A DNA stretch of 64,000 nt from an uncultured Christensenellaceae bacterium (GTDB taxonomy: Bacteria > Bacillota > Clostridia > Christensenellales > Borkfalkiaceae): assembly GCA_910586825.1 (NCBI GenBank), contig CAJUJF010000007.1:32677-96676 (forward strand), in the 5' to 3' direction. Numbering within the stretch: the first letter of the stretch is position 1; each line of letters begins with the position of its first letter. Positions 36,113-44,389 of this stretch are shown piece after piece. The position numbers and the translations under genes are program-made. The notes under the pieces are model-generated. The model saw nothing but the letters and a program-made list of their open reading frames with translations, ran no database searches and was not told the origin of the DNA.

Positions 36113-37419
36113 TCATGGATTTGTTTGATTTTAACGACAACGAAGAAAAGGCGAAACCGCTTGCGGAGCGCATGCGCGCGTCCACGCTCGACGATTTCGT
36201 CGGACAGCGGCATATCGTCGCGGAAGGGTCTCTTCTGCGGCGGGCGATCTCGCTAGACCGTTTGGGAAGCTGTATCTTCTGGGGCCCGCCCGGCTGCGGA
36301 AAGACGACGCTTGCCAACGTGATCGCGGCGCAGACGAACGCCGCCTTCATCAAGCTCAACGCCGTCAGTTCGGGCGTGGCGGACGTGAAAAAGGCGGTCG
36401 AACAGGCGCGCGACAACTTAAAACTCTACGGCAGACGCACCTATCTGCTTCTCGACGAGTGTCACCGTTTCAGCAAAACGCAGTCCGATTCGCTGTTGCC
36501 CGCCATTGAAAAGGGGACCATTCTGTTCATCGGGTCGACGACGGAAAACCCGTACGCTTCGATGACGCCCGCGATCGTGTCGCGTTGTCGGGTTTTCGAA
36601 TTTCTTCCGCTTACTTCGCAGGACGTGAAAGGCGCGCTCGACCGCGCGTTGCACGACAAGCGGAAGGGGCTCGGCGCATACGACGCCGAAGTGGAGGACG
36701 CCGCGCTCGTGCATATCGCCGTGACGGCAAACGGCGATCTTCGTACGGCTTATAACGCTTTGGAACTCGCGGTGCTTACCACGCCGCCGCAGGCAAGCGG
36801 GAAGATTACCGTCACCCTTGCGGACGCCGAACAGTCCATTCAGCGCAAGGCGCTTTCCTACAACGAAGACCTGTATTACGACATCTTGTCGGCGTTCTGC
36901 AAATCGCTTCGCGGAAGCGACGCGAACGCGGCGCTCTATTACGCCATGCGCCTCATCGAAGGCGGGTGCGATCCGCTGTTGGTGTTGCGACGTTTGATCG
37001 CGCATTCCGCGGAGGACGTGGGCATGGCGGATCCGAACGCGCTCGTGATGGCGGTTTCCGCGCTGACGGCGTTCAAGAACATGGGGTATCCGGAAGGGCT
37101 TCTTCCGCTTACGGAAGCGATCATCTACGTGTGCGAGGCGGAAAAGAGCAATTCGGTGGTGTGCGCGCTCGACGCGGCGAAAGCGGACGCGATCGCGAAC
37201 AAAGACGACGACATTCCGAAATACCTGCGCGATAATTCTTACGGCAGTCGCGATGCGAAGCGGGAGAGCGGGAAGTATCGGTACCCGCACAGTTACGGCG
37301 GGTGGGTCGACCAACAGTATCTTCCCGATTCGTTAAAGGACCGCGTGTATTACAAGCCTTCCGATCACGGATATGAGCGGGAAGTGAAAAAGACGCGGAA
37401 GAACAAAGGCATGGAATAA
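36109..37419 (+). CDS. rarA: Replication-associated recombination protein RarA (MgsA)
   Basis: AAA+ ATPase acting at stalled replication forks. 436 aa. MRASTLDDFVGQRHI, Walker A GPPGCGKTTLANVIA, Walker B LLLDECHRFSK, sensor STTENPYASMTPAIVSRC, and the C-terminal tetramerisation domain with AHSAEDVGMADPNAL and PHSYGGWVDQQYLPD. It can start at 36109 or 36115. Ends before a strong hairpin terminator. Confidence 0.95.
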   Translation: MIMDLFDFNDNEEKAKPLAERMRASTLDDFVGQRHIVAEGSLLRRAISLDRLGSCIFWGPPGCGKTTLANVIAAQTNAAFIKLNAVSSGVADVKKAVEQARDNLKLYGRRTYLLLDECHRFSKTQSDSLLPAIEKGTILFIGSTTENPYASMTPAIVSRCRVFEFLPLTSQDVKGALDRALHDKRKGLGAYDAEVEDAALVHIAVTANGDLRTAYNALELAVLTTPPQASGKITVTLADAEQSIQRKALSYNEDLYYDILSAFCKSLRGSDANAALYYAMRLIEGGCDPLLVLRRLIAHSAEDVGMADPNALVMAVSALTAFKNMGYPEGLLPLTEAIIYVCEAEKSNSVVCALDAAKADAIANKDDDIPKYLRDNSYGSRDAKRESGKYRYPHSYGGWVDQQYLPDSLKDRVYYKPSDHGYEREVKKTRKNKGME

Positions 37420-37484
37420 CAAAATCCCCCGTAAAGCGCACGTCACACGGAGAATAAAAAAAGTTGCGCTTTCAAGCTATGAAG

Positions 37485-37519
37485 AAAGCTCTCGGACACA
37501 TTGTCCGAGAGCTTTTAAC
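37485..37519. terminator. Bidirectional terminator between rarA and the XRE gene
   Basis: AAAGCTCTCGGACA (37485-37498) pairs with TGTCCGAGAGCTTT (37502-37515) around a CAT loop. The right arm runs into TTTTAACG for plus-strand transcripts, and the left side gives T-rich exit for the minus-strand XRE gene. Confidence 0.85.
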
Positions 37520-37549
37520 GATATATCATTTACAAAGAAAAGTTGAAGT

Positions 37550-38047
37550 TTACCTTCTTTTGAACAATATGACTGTACAGGCAACAAGGAGTGCGGCAAT
37601 AAGCACGAGCAGAAAAGCACCGCCCATAGTCGGAGTCAGCGTGAACGCCGATGTGATAACCTGCGCTTTTTCTTCATCTGGTAATGTAAACAGCACTATG
37701 GCAACAGCAAGCAGGAATACCGCAATAACCCCAATAGCAGCTATCAATAATATCCGCCATACCTGCCTTTTATCGTTCTTTTGCTCAACAAAGTCGGAAT
37801 CTTCTTTGGACAATTCGGATTTTTCTTCTCCCGCAATGAAATCGCGTTCTTCCATTTCTAAGATTCCGTTCGCGCTGATACCCAATATCTCACAAAGCTG
37901 TTTTAGCTTGTAGGCATCGGGCGTTGCTCTATCGTTCTCCCAATTTGAAACGGTTTGCCGCGACACGTCAAGCTTTTCCGCAAGCACTTCCTGTGAAAGT
38001 CCTTTTTCTTCGCGCAGTCGCCGAATTTTTTCACCCAACTTCTTCAT
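37550..38047 (-). CDS. XRE-family regulator with two transmembrane helices
   Basis: 165 aa. Residues 1-60 are a classic helix-turn-helix (IRRLREEKGLSQEVLAEKLDVSRQTVSNWEND); after an acidic linker come two hydrophobic segments (about 97-120 and 135-160) ending in FKRR. A membrane-tethered repressor is inferred. Base composition is clearly more AT-rich than flanking genes. TTGTAA-17-TAAAAT lies upstream with the ATG 6 nt after the -10, so the mRNA is predicted leaderless. It likely controls the small membrane gene just upstream. Confidence 0.85.
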   Translation of the reverse strand: MKKLGEKIRRLREEKGLSQEVLAEKLDVSRQTVSNWENDRATPDAYKLKQLCEILGISANGILEMEERDFIAGEEKSELSKEDSDFVEQKNDKRQVWRILLIAAIGVIAVFLLAVAIVLFTLPDEEKAQVITSAFTLTPTMGGAFLLVLIAALLVACTVILFKRR

Positions 38048-38053
38048 GATTGA

Positions 38054-38082
38054 ATTTTACTACTTTTACCGCTTTTTTACAA
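38054..38082 (-). promoter_or_regulatory. Promoter of the XRE gene, predicted leaderless
   Basis: Read on the minus strand: TTGTAA (38082-38077), 17-bp spacer, TAAAAT (38059-38054), then 6 nt to ATG at 38047. The -35 box abuts the stop of the upstream 77-aa gene. Confidence 0.7.
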
Positions 38083-38316
38083 TCATTTTTTACTGCTGCG
38101 GACAATGAGCCACGTGATAAGCCACGCGATTAGAACGACCGAAACAACCACACTATAAAACAGCACTGGGTACACAAACGCCGCCCATGTAGGCAAACTC
38201 GTTTCCAACGGATTCCACGTTGCATTGGCAACAATCCACGCTATACCGCCGTGTATCAACCCAACAACGATTACCGCAAGTGCCGTAATACCGAAACCGA
38301 GATTAAGTCTTTTCAT
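38083..38316 (-). CDS. Small two-helix membrane protein
   Basis: 77 aa, unrecognised. Two hydrophobic stretches (about residues 8-30 and 45-72) joined by a short polar loop, with a basic C terminus. AAGGAG 7 nt upstream of the ATG, and TTGTAA-17-CATAAT further upstream. AT-rich like the adjacent XRE gene, with which it probably moved as a unit. It could be the output gene or sensor partner of the XRE regulator; this is inference. Confidence 0.65.
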   Translation of the reverse strand: MKRLNLGFGITALAVIVVGLIHGGIAWIVANATWNPLETSLPTWAAFVYPVLFYSVVVSVVLIAWLITWLIVRSSKK

Positions 38317-38666
38317 AATAATTCTCCTTTTTTCTCAATTATGGCACAGCTTATCTCAAATTACAAGAAAAGATTTTTGTCAATTCAGTAAACTTCTTTG
38401 GCAAAAATAATCAATTGTGGTAACGTAAACATTTATAAAGCGACCTAATCATATTAGAATCAAAAAACATGCGGTAAGTATAGCTCATTATACCGCGCAA
38501 ACGACGACCGAGAACGGCGTTTGCCTAGCGCCGTTCGGGAAATTCGACTACACATAAAAAATACAAGCGAAAAGGCATAGCTCTACGCAACGCCAATTCT
38601 ATCCTGCTCGCGTTTTACCATAATTCCCTATGGGACTACGGTAACGGGCGGGGGATTTTTGCGCGC
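38317..38666. other. 350-bp AT-rich intergenic region
   Basis: No convincing gene. Contains the minus-strand promoter TTGTAA (38366-38361), 17 bp, CATAAT (38343-38338) for the 77-aa gene. Two inverted repeats are seen: GCGGTA/TACCGC (38471-38476 and 38491-38496) and GAACGGCG/CGCCGTTC (38512-38519 and 38529-38536). Neither is followed by a T tract, so neither is a clear terminator. Composition shifts from AT-rich to GC-rich near 38640, marking the island edge. Confidence 0.5.
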
Positions 38667-39437
38667 TTATTTTTGTTTTCGTTTGCGTATCTCTCGGAAA
38701 AGCGGAATTGCGATCAACGCGATGCCCGCCAGAAAGAGCGCGATCGCCCAGAACTGCGAGGGGGAAAGCGCGTTTCCGACGAGGGAGCCGCGGTCGTCGT
38801 CGCGCAGAAATTCGATCAGAAAGCGGAAGAGCGCGTAGGCGGAGAGATAGACGCCGAGACAGCCGACGCGGGTTTTTAAAAGCAGGACGGAGAGGACCGC
38901 GAAGAGCAGAAAGAGAAAGATCGCTTCGTACAGCTGGGTGGGAACGACTTTTGCGTCGACCGCGGGCAGATAGATTCCGTACCATGCGTTCGTTTTTGCG
39001 CCGTAACAGCAGCCCGCGAGGAAGCACCCGATCCGCCCGATGCCGTGCGCCGCCGCAACGCCGCAGGCGGCGAAGCCCGTGACCTGCTTGCAATAGCGCA
39101 TCGGCAGATCGCCGAACAGTTTTTTTCCGATCAAAAAATACCCGATCAGGAAAACCGCCGCGCCGCCGAGGAATCCGCCGTAGAACGTCGCGCCCGTATT
39201 TTTTCCGATTTCGAACACGCCCGTTTCGAAAAAGTCGTACGTTGCCTGAAACAGGACCGCGCTTCCCAAGCCGAGTACGATCGCAAAGATCGCGACGATG
39301 AAGGTAAAATTTTGAAGTTTCGCGGGCACGTTCAGCCGGTCGGCATAGACGCGCGCGACGATCAGCGCGACAATGATTCCGAGCAGCAGACACCATTCGT
39401 ATAGGGTGAGTCCGAGAAATACGACGTCAGGATACAT
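38667..39437 (-). CDS. lgt: Prolipoprotein diacylglyceryl transferase
   Basis: Attaches diacylglycerol to the lipobox cysteine of lipoproteins. 256 aa, about seven transmembrane helices. NTGATFYGGFLGG, the signature GRIGCFLAGCCYG, VPTQLYEAIFLF and RFLIEFLRDDDRG. GGAGAAACTT precedes the ATG. Several predicted lipoproteins in this window would be its substrates. Confidence 0.93.
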   Translation of the reverse strand: MYPDVVFLGLTLYEWCLLLGIIVALIVARVYADRLNVPAKLQNFTFIVAIFAIVLGLGSAVLFQATYDFFETGVFEIGKNTGATFYGGFLGGAAVFLIGYFLIGKKLFGDLPMRYCKQVTGFAACGVAAAHGIGRIGCFLAGCCYGAKTNAWYGIYLPAVDAKVVPTQLYEAIFLFLLFAVLSVLLLKTRVGCLGVYLSAYALFRFLIEFLRDDDRGSLVGNALSPSQFWAIALFLAGIALIAIPLFREIRKRKQK

Positions 39438-39463
39438 AAGTTTCTCCGTAGTGGAACGAGTTG

Positions 39464-39492
39464 ATTATAACAGAGTTGTTTCCGATTGTCAA
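39464..39492 (-). promoter_or_regulatory. Consensus promoter of lgt
   Basis: Minus strand: TTGACA (39492-39487), 17-bp spacer, TATAAT (39469-39464). Both hexamers are perfect sigma-A matches; a normal leader of about 20 nt with a ribosome binding site follows. Confidence 0.85.
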
Positions 39493-39579
39493 GACGGCGT
39501 TTTTGCGGTAATCGGGGAGCGGGGACGGGGAAGGGCTTGGGCGGCGTTGCAAAAAATGCATTTAAAATCATTTCGCCGC

Positions 39580-39608
39580 TTTACTTTTTCGCGTTCGGAA
39601 GATATAAT
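39580..39608 (+). promoter_or_regulatory. Promoter of the CPBP protease gene, predicted leaderless
   Basis: TTTACT (39580-39585), 17-bp spacer, TATAAT (39603-39608), then six bases to ATG 39615. No Shine-Dalgarno sequence could fit in the predicted transcript. Confidence 0.75.
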
Positions 39609-39614
39609 GGGCGT

Positions 39615-40466
39615 ATGAAGCTGTACTTTTTGCGCAAAAATCCAACGGAAACCGCAGCGATCGCGGTGCTGTTCGCGATTGGATTCTTCGGTTTGCCTTA
39701 CGCCGAAATCGGCGCGCTCTTTTTAAAAGACGCGCTTGCGGCGGAAATCGGCGGCTTGCTGATATGCCGTCTCGTCGCGGCGGCGTTTGCGCTGACGGCG
39801 TTGATCGGTCTCGGTTTGGGCGGGACGCTCTTTCCGCGCGGGAGCGGAAAAGAAGTTTTGATTTGCGCGATCCCCGCGCTGTGCGTCGCCGTGAACAATC
39901 TGCCTATCGTCGCGCTTGCCCGCGGAACGGCGGGGGTTTCCGCGTCTGCGGATCTTGTCGCGCTGTTTGCCCTGCAATGTCTCTTTGTCGCGGCTTTTGA
40001 AGAACTGTGTTTCCGCGGGATCGTATTTCCGCTTCTTCTGCAACGATTCGGCGCCGCGCGGAAGGGGCGGCTTGCGGCGGCGGTCGTCTCTTCCGCGCTG
40101 TTCGGCGCTCTGCATTTTCTGAATCTCCTCTCCGGCGCGCCCTTGGGCGCGGTCGCGTTGCAGGCGGGGTATTCGTTCCTGATCGGCGGAATGCTTGCGG
40201 CGCTCCTGTTCTCGGGCGGAAGCGTGCTCCTGTGCGCATTGGCGCATGCCTGTTACAACTTCTGCGGGCTGATCGTGCCAACGCTCGGTTTCGGGGAGTT
40301 TCATGCGGTTTGGAATCCGCCTGAAATCGCGCTTACCGCCGCAGTCGGCATTCTTGCCGCCGTTCCGATCGTATGGCGGTTTTGTCGGTGCCGCGGGGAT
40401 TCCGCGGCCGAACTCGTGCGCTTTTCCGAAAGCGCGGAGGAACTGCGCGCGCGGATCCGCAGTTGA
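39615..40466 (+). CDS. CPBP-family intramembrane metalloprotease
   Basis: 283 aa with about eight hydrophobic segments. The family motifs are present: AAFEELCFRGIVFPLL (Glu-Glu-x3-Arg), FGALHFLNLL and LAHACYNFCGL, with the metal-binding Glu and His residues in the membrane. Relatives are called CAAX proteases or bacteriocin self-immunity proteins; the substrate is unknown. Ends at a good terminator (40485-40508). Confidence 0.85.
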   Translation: MKLYFLRKNPTETAAIAVLFAIGFFGLPYAEIGALFLKDALAAEIGGLLICRLVAAAFALTALIGLGLGGTLFPRGSGKEVLICAIPALCVAVNNLPIVALARGTAGVSASADLVALFALQCLFVAAFEELCFRGIVFPLLLQRFGAARKGRLAAAVVSSALFGALHFLNLLSGAPLGAVALQAGYSFLIGGMLAALLFSGGSVLLCALAHACYNFCGLIVPTLGFGEFHAVWNPPEIALTAAVGILAAVPIVWRFCRCRGDSAAELVRFSESAEELRARIRS

Positions 40467-40484
40467 ATTTATCCGAATCACCGG

Positions 40485-40508
40485 AACGGGGCAGTCGCCC
40501 CGTTTTTT
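40485..40508 (+). terminator. Intrinsic terminator after the CPBP gene
   Basis: AACGGGGC (40485-40492), AGTC loop, GCCCCGTT (40497-40504), followed by TTTTATTT. Separates the protease gene from the GH4 operon promoter. Confidence 0.85.
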
Positions 40509-40533
40509 ATTTGCGGAAAAATTTTAAAAAGTA

Positions 40534-40561
40534 TTGACAAATCTCGAATTCGTGTTATACT
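40534..40561 (+). promoter_or_regulatory. Promoter of the GH4-kinase operon
   Basis: TTGACA (40534-40539), 16-bp spacer, TATACT (40556-40561), with an A/T-rich upstream patch ending AAAAAGTA. The upstream patch and AAGTATTGAC context are shared with the GH16 operon promoter at 44251. Confidence 0.8.
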
Positions 40562-40565
40562 ATAA

Positions 40566-40584
40566 TAGTAATTATTATTTACAA
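40566..40584 (+). promoter_or_regulatory. Probable ROK-repressor operator 1
   Basis: TAGTAA, 7 nt, TTACAA: an inverted repeat starting 5 nt after the -10 box and covering the predicted start site. Its 19 bases match the reverse complement of the site at 44285-44303 at 17 positions. Binding by the ROK protein encoded at 42908-44137 is inferred from location. Confidence 0.65.
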
Positions 40585-40610
40585 ATAGAGCTGTAAGGAG
40601 AAAAGGGTTT

Positions 40611-41879
40611 GTGAAACGAAAAATCAAAATCGTGATCATCGGGGCGGGGAGTACGTATACGCCCGAACTGATCGAAGGGCTGATCCGCAAACGCGGCGAT
40701 CTTGATGTAAGCGAACTGGCGCTTATGGATATCGACGCGGAGAAATTGGAGATCGTCGGCGGCATGGCGAAACGGATGCTTGCGGCGGCGGGGATCGATT
40801 GGAAGGTAGTGTTCTGTGATTCTTACGATTGCGTTGCGGGCGCGGATTACGTGATTACGCAGATCCGCGTGGGAAAACTTGCGGCGCGGATCCGCGACGA
40901 GAAGATTCCGCTGAAATACGGCATGATCGGACAGGAGACTTGCGGCATCGGCGGGTTTTTCAAAGCGATGCGTACGATCCCCGTCCTGTATCGGATCGCG
41001 GACAGGATGCGGGAACTCTGCCCGAACGCCGTGATGATCAATTTTACCAATCCTTCCGGGATCGTCGCGCAGGCGCTGTTGAGAAAGCCCGTGCGCTCGG
41101 TGGGGCTGTGCAACTGTCCGTTTGCGATGGAGAAGAGCGTAAAAGAGACGCTCGGTCTTGCCGATGCGGAAATCGAGTACGTGGGATTGAACCATCTTTC
41201 CTGGCTGACGGCGATCCGCTCCGGCGGCGTGGATTATCTCGACCGCGCGCTCGGAGAGGGCGTGAACAGCGCGGCAATGAAGAATATCCCCGCGAACGGC
41301 TTCGACCGCGAAATATTGCAGTCCGTTCACGGGATCCCTTCGACCTATCTCGAATATTACTATTTCAAAGCGGATAAGCTCAAAAAATTAACGGGCGAAA
41401 AGGCTTCGCGCGGCGAGGTGTGTCTTGCGCTCGAAAAAGAACTGTTGGAAAAATACAAAAATCCCGCGCTCGACGTGAAACCGCCCGAGCTGGAACAGCG
41501 CGGCGGGGCGTACTATTCCACGGTGGCGGTGGAACTGCTCGAAGCGATCGAAAACGACCGCAAAACGCGGCACGTCGTAAACGTGAAAAACGACGGCGCG
41601 ATTCCGTTTATGGAAAAAGACGATATCGTGGAATGCGCCGCGATCGTAGGACGGGAGGAGATCGCGCCGCTTCCGATAAAGGACTTCCGCAACGAACATA
41701 TCATCGGATTGATGCGCCAGATGAAGAGTTACGAAAAACTCGCGGTGGAAGCCGCAATCACGGGCGATCGGCACACGGCGATCGCGGCGCTGCTGCTCAA
41801 TCCGCTGTGCAGCGATTATCGATCCGTTTGCGACTGTTACGACGAAATGCGGGAAGCGAACAGAGAATTTTTGACGTGA
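40611..41879 (+). CDS. Glycoside hydrolase family 4 (6-phospho-glycosidase type)
   Basis: NAD- and Mn-dependent glycosidase acting by redox-elimination in the cytoplasm, 422 aa. Rossmann motif VIIGAGSTYTPELIEGL, NFTNPSG, metal-binding Cys-Asn in GLCNCPFAMEK, and GLNHLSW. It resembles the 6-phospho-beta-glucosidase subgroup, consistent with the sugar kinase encoded next. GTG start 40611 with AAGGAG 10 nt upstream. Under the ROK-type operator. Exact linkage and sugar uncertain. Confidence 0.88.
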   Translation: MKRKIKIVIIGAGSTYTPELIEGLIRKRGDLDVSELALMDIDAEKLEIVGGMAKRMLAAAGIDWKVVFCDSYDCVAGADYVITQIRVGKLAARIRDEKIPLKYGMIGQETCGIGGFFKAMRTIPVLYRIADRMRELCPNAVMINFTNPSGIVAQALLRKPVRSVGLCNCPFAMEKSVKETLGLADAEIEYVGLNHLSWLTAIRSGGVDYLDRALGEGVNSAAMKNIPANGFDREILQSVHGIPSTYLEYYYFKADKLKKLTGEKASRGEVCLALEKELLEKYKNPALDVKPPELEQRGGAYYSTVAVELLEAIENDRKTRHVVNVKNDGAIPFMEKDDIVECAAIVGREEIAPLPIKDFRNEHIIGLMRQMKSYEKLAVEAAITGDRHTAIAALLLNPLCSDYRSVCDCYDEMREANREFLT

Positions 41880-41900
41880 GAAAGAAAAAAGGGTGAGGAT

Positions 41901-42914
41901 ATGGAAAAGGGTTATCTATTGGGCGTAGACGGAGGAAACACGAAAACGCTCTATTTTCTGCACGATTCGGACGGCAGGTTCGTGGATTACGTGGCGGCGG
42001 GCACGTGCAGTCACGAGGCGCTCCCCGATTCTTACGCGGGCGCCGAGCGGGAACTTGGCAAGCGGATCGGGGAACTGTTCGCGCGCAACGGGATCGGCGC
42101 CGACATGATCGACTTTGCCGTGTTCGGTCTGGCCGGCGCGGACTTCGCGCATCAGAAAGAGGCGCTTTCCGCGATCGTCGCGCGGCTGGGATTCCGCCGC
42201 TTTCTCGTGGAGAACGACGGATACCTCGGTTTGAAGGCGGGAAGCCCCAACGGCATCGGGATCTGCAATATCAACGGAACGGGCACCGTCACGGTCGGGA
42301 TCGGAGAAACGGGAGAGCGTTTGCAGATCGGCGGACTCGGCGGGATCAGTTCCGACAAAGCGGGCGCGGAATACATTGCGGGGCGCGGCATGGCGGCGGT
42401 GTACGACGCGATCTATCGCTGCGGTAAGGATACGGTTTTGAAAGAGATGGTCTTTCGCGCGTTTGATATTTCCGACGAGGCGGATTTTTCCATCCGCGCG
42501 GGAGAAGCGCTGCAAAGCAAAGACGGCGTGTTCCGCATCAACAAGATGATGGAAGAGGCGGAACGGCAGGGGGACGGGGCGGTGATCGGCGTGCTCTCCG
42601 AAATCGGAGAAGAACTTGCGCGGAACGTCGTCGGCTGTGCGAAAAAGCTGAATATGCGCGGAAACGTTCCTGTGGTGCTTGCCGGTTCCGTTTGGGCAAA
42701 GGGGAGTTTCAACACCATGTTTTATACGTTCAAAAAACATCTCGATGCATACGGCGACTGTGCGTTTTCGTGTGAAAAACTGCGACAGCCGCCCGTGGCG
42801 GGCGCGGTGATCTGGGCGCTGGAAGAGGCGAAAAAAAAGCAATCGGACAGACCGATCGCTTTCAGCCGCAGGGAGTTCCTCGAAAGCGAGGCGTTTGCGA
42901 AAGCCGTTTATTGA
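41901..42914 (+). CDS. BadF/BcrA-type sugar kinase (N-acetylglucosamine kinase-like)
   Basis: ASKHA-fold ATPase, 337 aa. LLGVDGGNTKTLYFL (phosphate 1), FGLAGAD, INGTGTVTVGI and GGLGGISSDKAGAEYIAGRGM are those of the N-acetylglucosamine kinase / BadF family. It probably phosphorylates an amino sugar or glucose delivered by the ABC importer, feeding the GH4 enzyme or glycolysis. RBS GGTGAGG upstream. Its 3' end overlaps the convergent ROK gene by 7 nt. Confidence 0.82.
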   Translation: MEKGYLLGVDGGNTKTLYFLHDSDGRFVDYVAAGTCSHEALPDSYAGAERELGKRIGELFARNGIGADMIDFAVFGLAGADFAHQKEALSAIVARLGFRRFLVENDGYLGLKAGSPNGIGICNINGTGTVTVGIGETGERLQIGGLGGISSDKAGAEYIAGRGMAAVYDAIYRCGKDTVLKEMVFRAFDISDEADFSIRAGEALQSKDGVFRINKMMEEAERQGDGAVIGVLSEIGEELARNVVGCAKKLNMRGNVPVVLAGSVWAKGSFNTMFYTFKKHLDAYGDCAFSCEKLRQPPVAGAVIWALEEAKKKQSDRPIAFSRREFLESEAFAKAVY

Positions 42915-44137
42915 ATTTTTTTCGTGCGGTTGGAGATGACGTCGCCGATAATCCTGTCCGAGGCGACGAACACCGCGCCTTCGTGAATGGCAAAATCCTG
43001 AATGGCGCTGTATTGGATGCGCACGTCAGGAAAGCGCTTTTTCAAATCGGTTTCGACGACGTTTTTATAGCTGTCGCCGAATTGGGTGATCCGTCCGCTG
43101 ACGATGATGAAGTTGATGTTGAGGATTTCCACGATGCTCTGCAATGCCTGCGCGGTCTCGTGCGCGGTCTCTTCCACGATTCTCACGGCAAGGGGATCGC
43201 GGTCGGCATACGCTTGCAGAATATCGGCGAAATGGAGTTTTTCGGTATTTGCGAGGCAGGACTTCGCGCCGCCGAGCAATTCCCGACGAATGGTCTTTTT
43301 CATTGCGTTGATGGAAATCGCGCTGTCGAGGTAGACGTATTCGCCGTTCCTGTTCAGAAAGGGCAGAAAGCCGAGGTCGCCCGCTTTGCCGTCTTCGCCG
43401 CTTTCGAGTTTGCCGTTCATGTAAAAACTTCCGCCGAGGCCCGCGTCCACGTACATGAGAAGCGCGTAGGAGATCGACCCGTCGGCGAGAAGTCCGCTGT
43501 AAATTTCGCCCGAAAGCATGAGCTGAACGTCGTTTTCGATGATGATCTTGCTCTCGGGATACCGCTGTGCGAGCAGTGCGTTCAGATCGAAACTCTCTTC
43601 GATTTCGAAACGGGACGACCAATCGATTTTCCCGTTTCTGCGGTTTACGGCGCAGGGCATTGCGGCGCATACGGCGAGCAGGGTCTTTCCGTAAGCGCGG
43701 TATTCCGCGTATATCCCGTCTAGCACGTCGCAGAAAGCGAGAATGTCGCGGTACGTGATGAGTTCTTTGTTGGCGATTTTCTTTTCGCAGAGGATCGCGC
43801 CGCCGAAGTCGCAAAGCTGGATGCGGGTTGCGACGCTTGACATGTCGATCACGGCAAGCAAGCCGAAACGGCTGTTCAGGCGGTATTTCAAGGGCTTGAC
43901 GCCCGGGAGACTACGGTCGAGTTCGCAGCTCGGATCGGGACAGATGAAGTCGAGTTTTTCAAGTTCCGAAATGATTTTTGCGGAAGTGGGTTTGCTGAGC
44001 TTGAAATATCGCGAAATATCCACTTTCGACATCGCTTGTTTCATAAAAACGCGCATAATCAGCGAGAGGTTGATGTCGCGCGTAAGCGTCTGATTTTTGC
44101 CCGATTCCGTATGCGGTTTTCGTTCGATGTAATCCAT
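42908..44137 (-). CDS. ROK-family transcriptional repressor
   Basis: 409 aa. N-terminal winged helix (INLSLIMRVFMKQAMSKVDISRYFKLSKPTSAKIISELEKL) and a C-terminal ROK sugar-kinase-like domain (LAVIDMSSVATRIQLCDF, YVDAGLGGSFYMNGKLESGEDGKAGDLGF). The kinase ATP site looks degenerate (no DxGxT), so it senses sugar rather than phosphorylating it. It lies between two operons sharing an operator, which it probably represses. It lacks the usual CxCGxxGC zinc motif; the equivalent stretch reads NRNGEYVYL. Confidence 0.87.
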   Translation of the reverse strand: MDYIERKPHTESGKNQTLTRDINLSLIMRVFMKQAMSKVDISRYFKLSKPTSAKIISELEKLDFICPDPSCELDRSLPGVKPLKYRLNSRFGLLAVIDMSSVATRIQLCDFGGAILCEKKIANKELITYRDILAFCDVLDGIYAEYRAYGKTLLAVCAAMPCAVNRRNGKIDWSSRFEIEESFDLNALLAQRYPESKIIIENDVQLMLSGEIYSGLLADGSISYALLMYVDAGLGGSFYMNGKLESGEDGKAGDLGFLPFLNRNGEYVYLDSAISINAMKKTIRRELLGGAKSCLANTEKLHFADILQAYADRDPLAVRIVEETAHETAQALQSIVEILNINFIIVSGRITQFGDSYKNVVETDLKKRFPDVRIQYSAIQDFAIHEGAVFVASDRIIGDVISNRTKKIQ

Positions 44138-44167
44138 AATCCGATCCGTTAAATATATTTATAATCA

Positions 44168-44196
44168 ATTTTAACGGGAAAAAGCAGTTTTGTCAA
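44168..44196 (-). promoter_or_regulatory. Promoter of the ROK repressor gene
   Basis: Minus strand: TTGACA (44196-44191), 17-bp spacer, TAAAAT (44173-44168). Leader of about 25 nt. The operator at 44285-44303 lies some 90 bp upstream; no copy overlaps this promoter. Confidence 0.75.
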
Positions 44197-44250
44197 TACT
44201 TACCGGAAAGAAGGGCGAAAAAAATTCTCAAAGAAATTTTTCTAAAAGTA

Positions 44251-44279
44251 TTGACTATGAACAAATTATGTGCTATACT
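44251..44279 (+). promoter_or_regulatory. Promoter of the GH16/ABC/GH20 operon
   Basis: TTGACT (44251-44256), 17-bp spacer, TATACT (44274-44279) preceded by TGC, an extended -10. The leader to the ATG at 44390 is about 105 nt and contains GC-rich inverted repeats (for example GTCCG near 44335-44352). Confidence 0.8.
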
Positions 44280-44284
44280 TGCAA

Positions 44285-44303
44285 TAGTAAACAATAATTA
44301 CTA
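44285..44303 (+). promoter_or_regulatory. Probable ROK-repressor operator 2
   Basis: TAGTAA, 7 nt, TTACTA: perfect 6-bp inverted repeat beginning 6 nt after the -10 box, across the predicted start site. Same spacing and near-identical sequence as 40566-40584 in opposite orientation. Confidence 0.7.
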
Positions 44304-44389
44304 AATTACGACATTGCGTTCGGAAACTGCGGACAGTCCGGTATCTTTCGGACGGAAAGGGCTGAGGCCCTGAAAACAAGGAGGAAATT

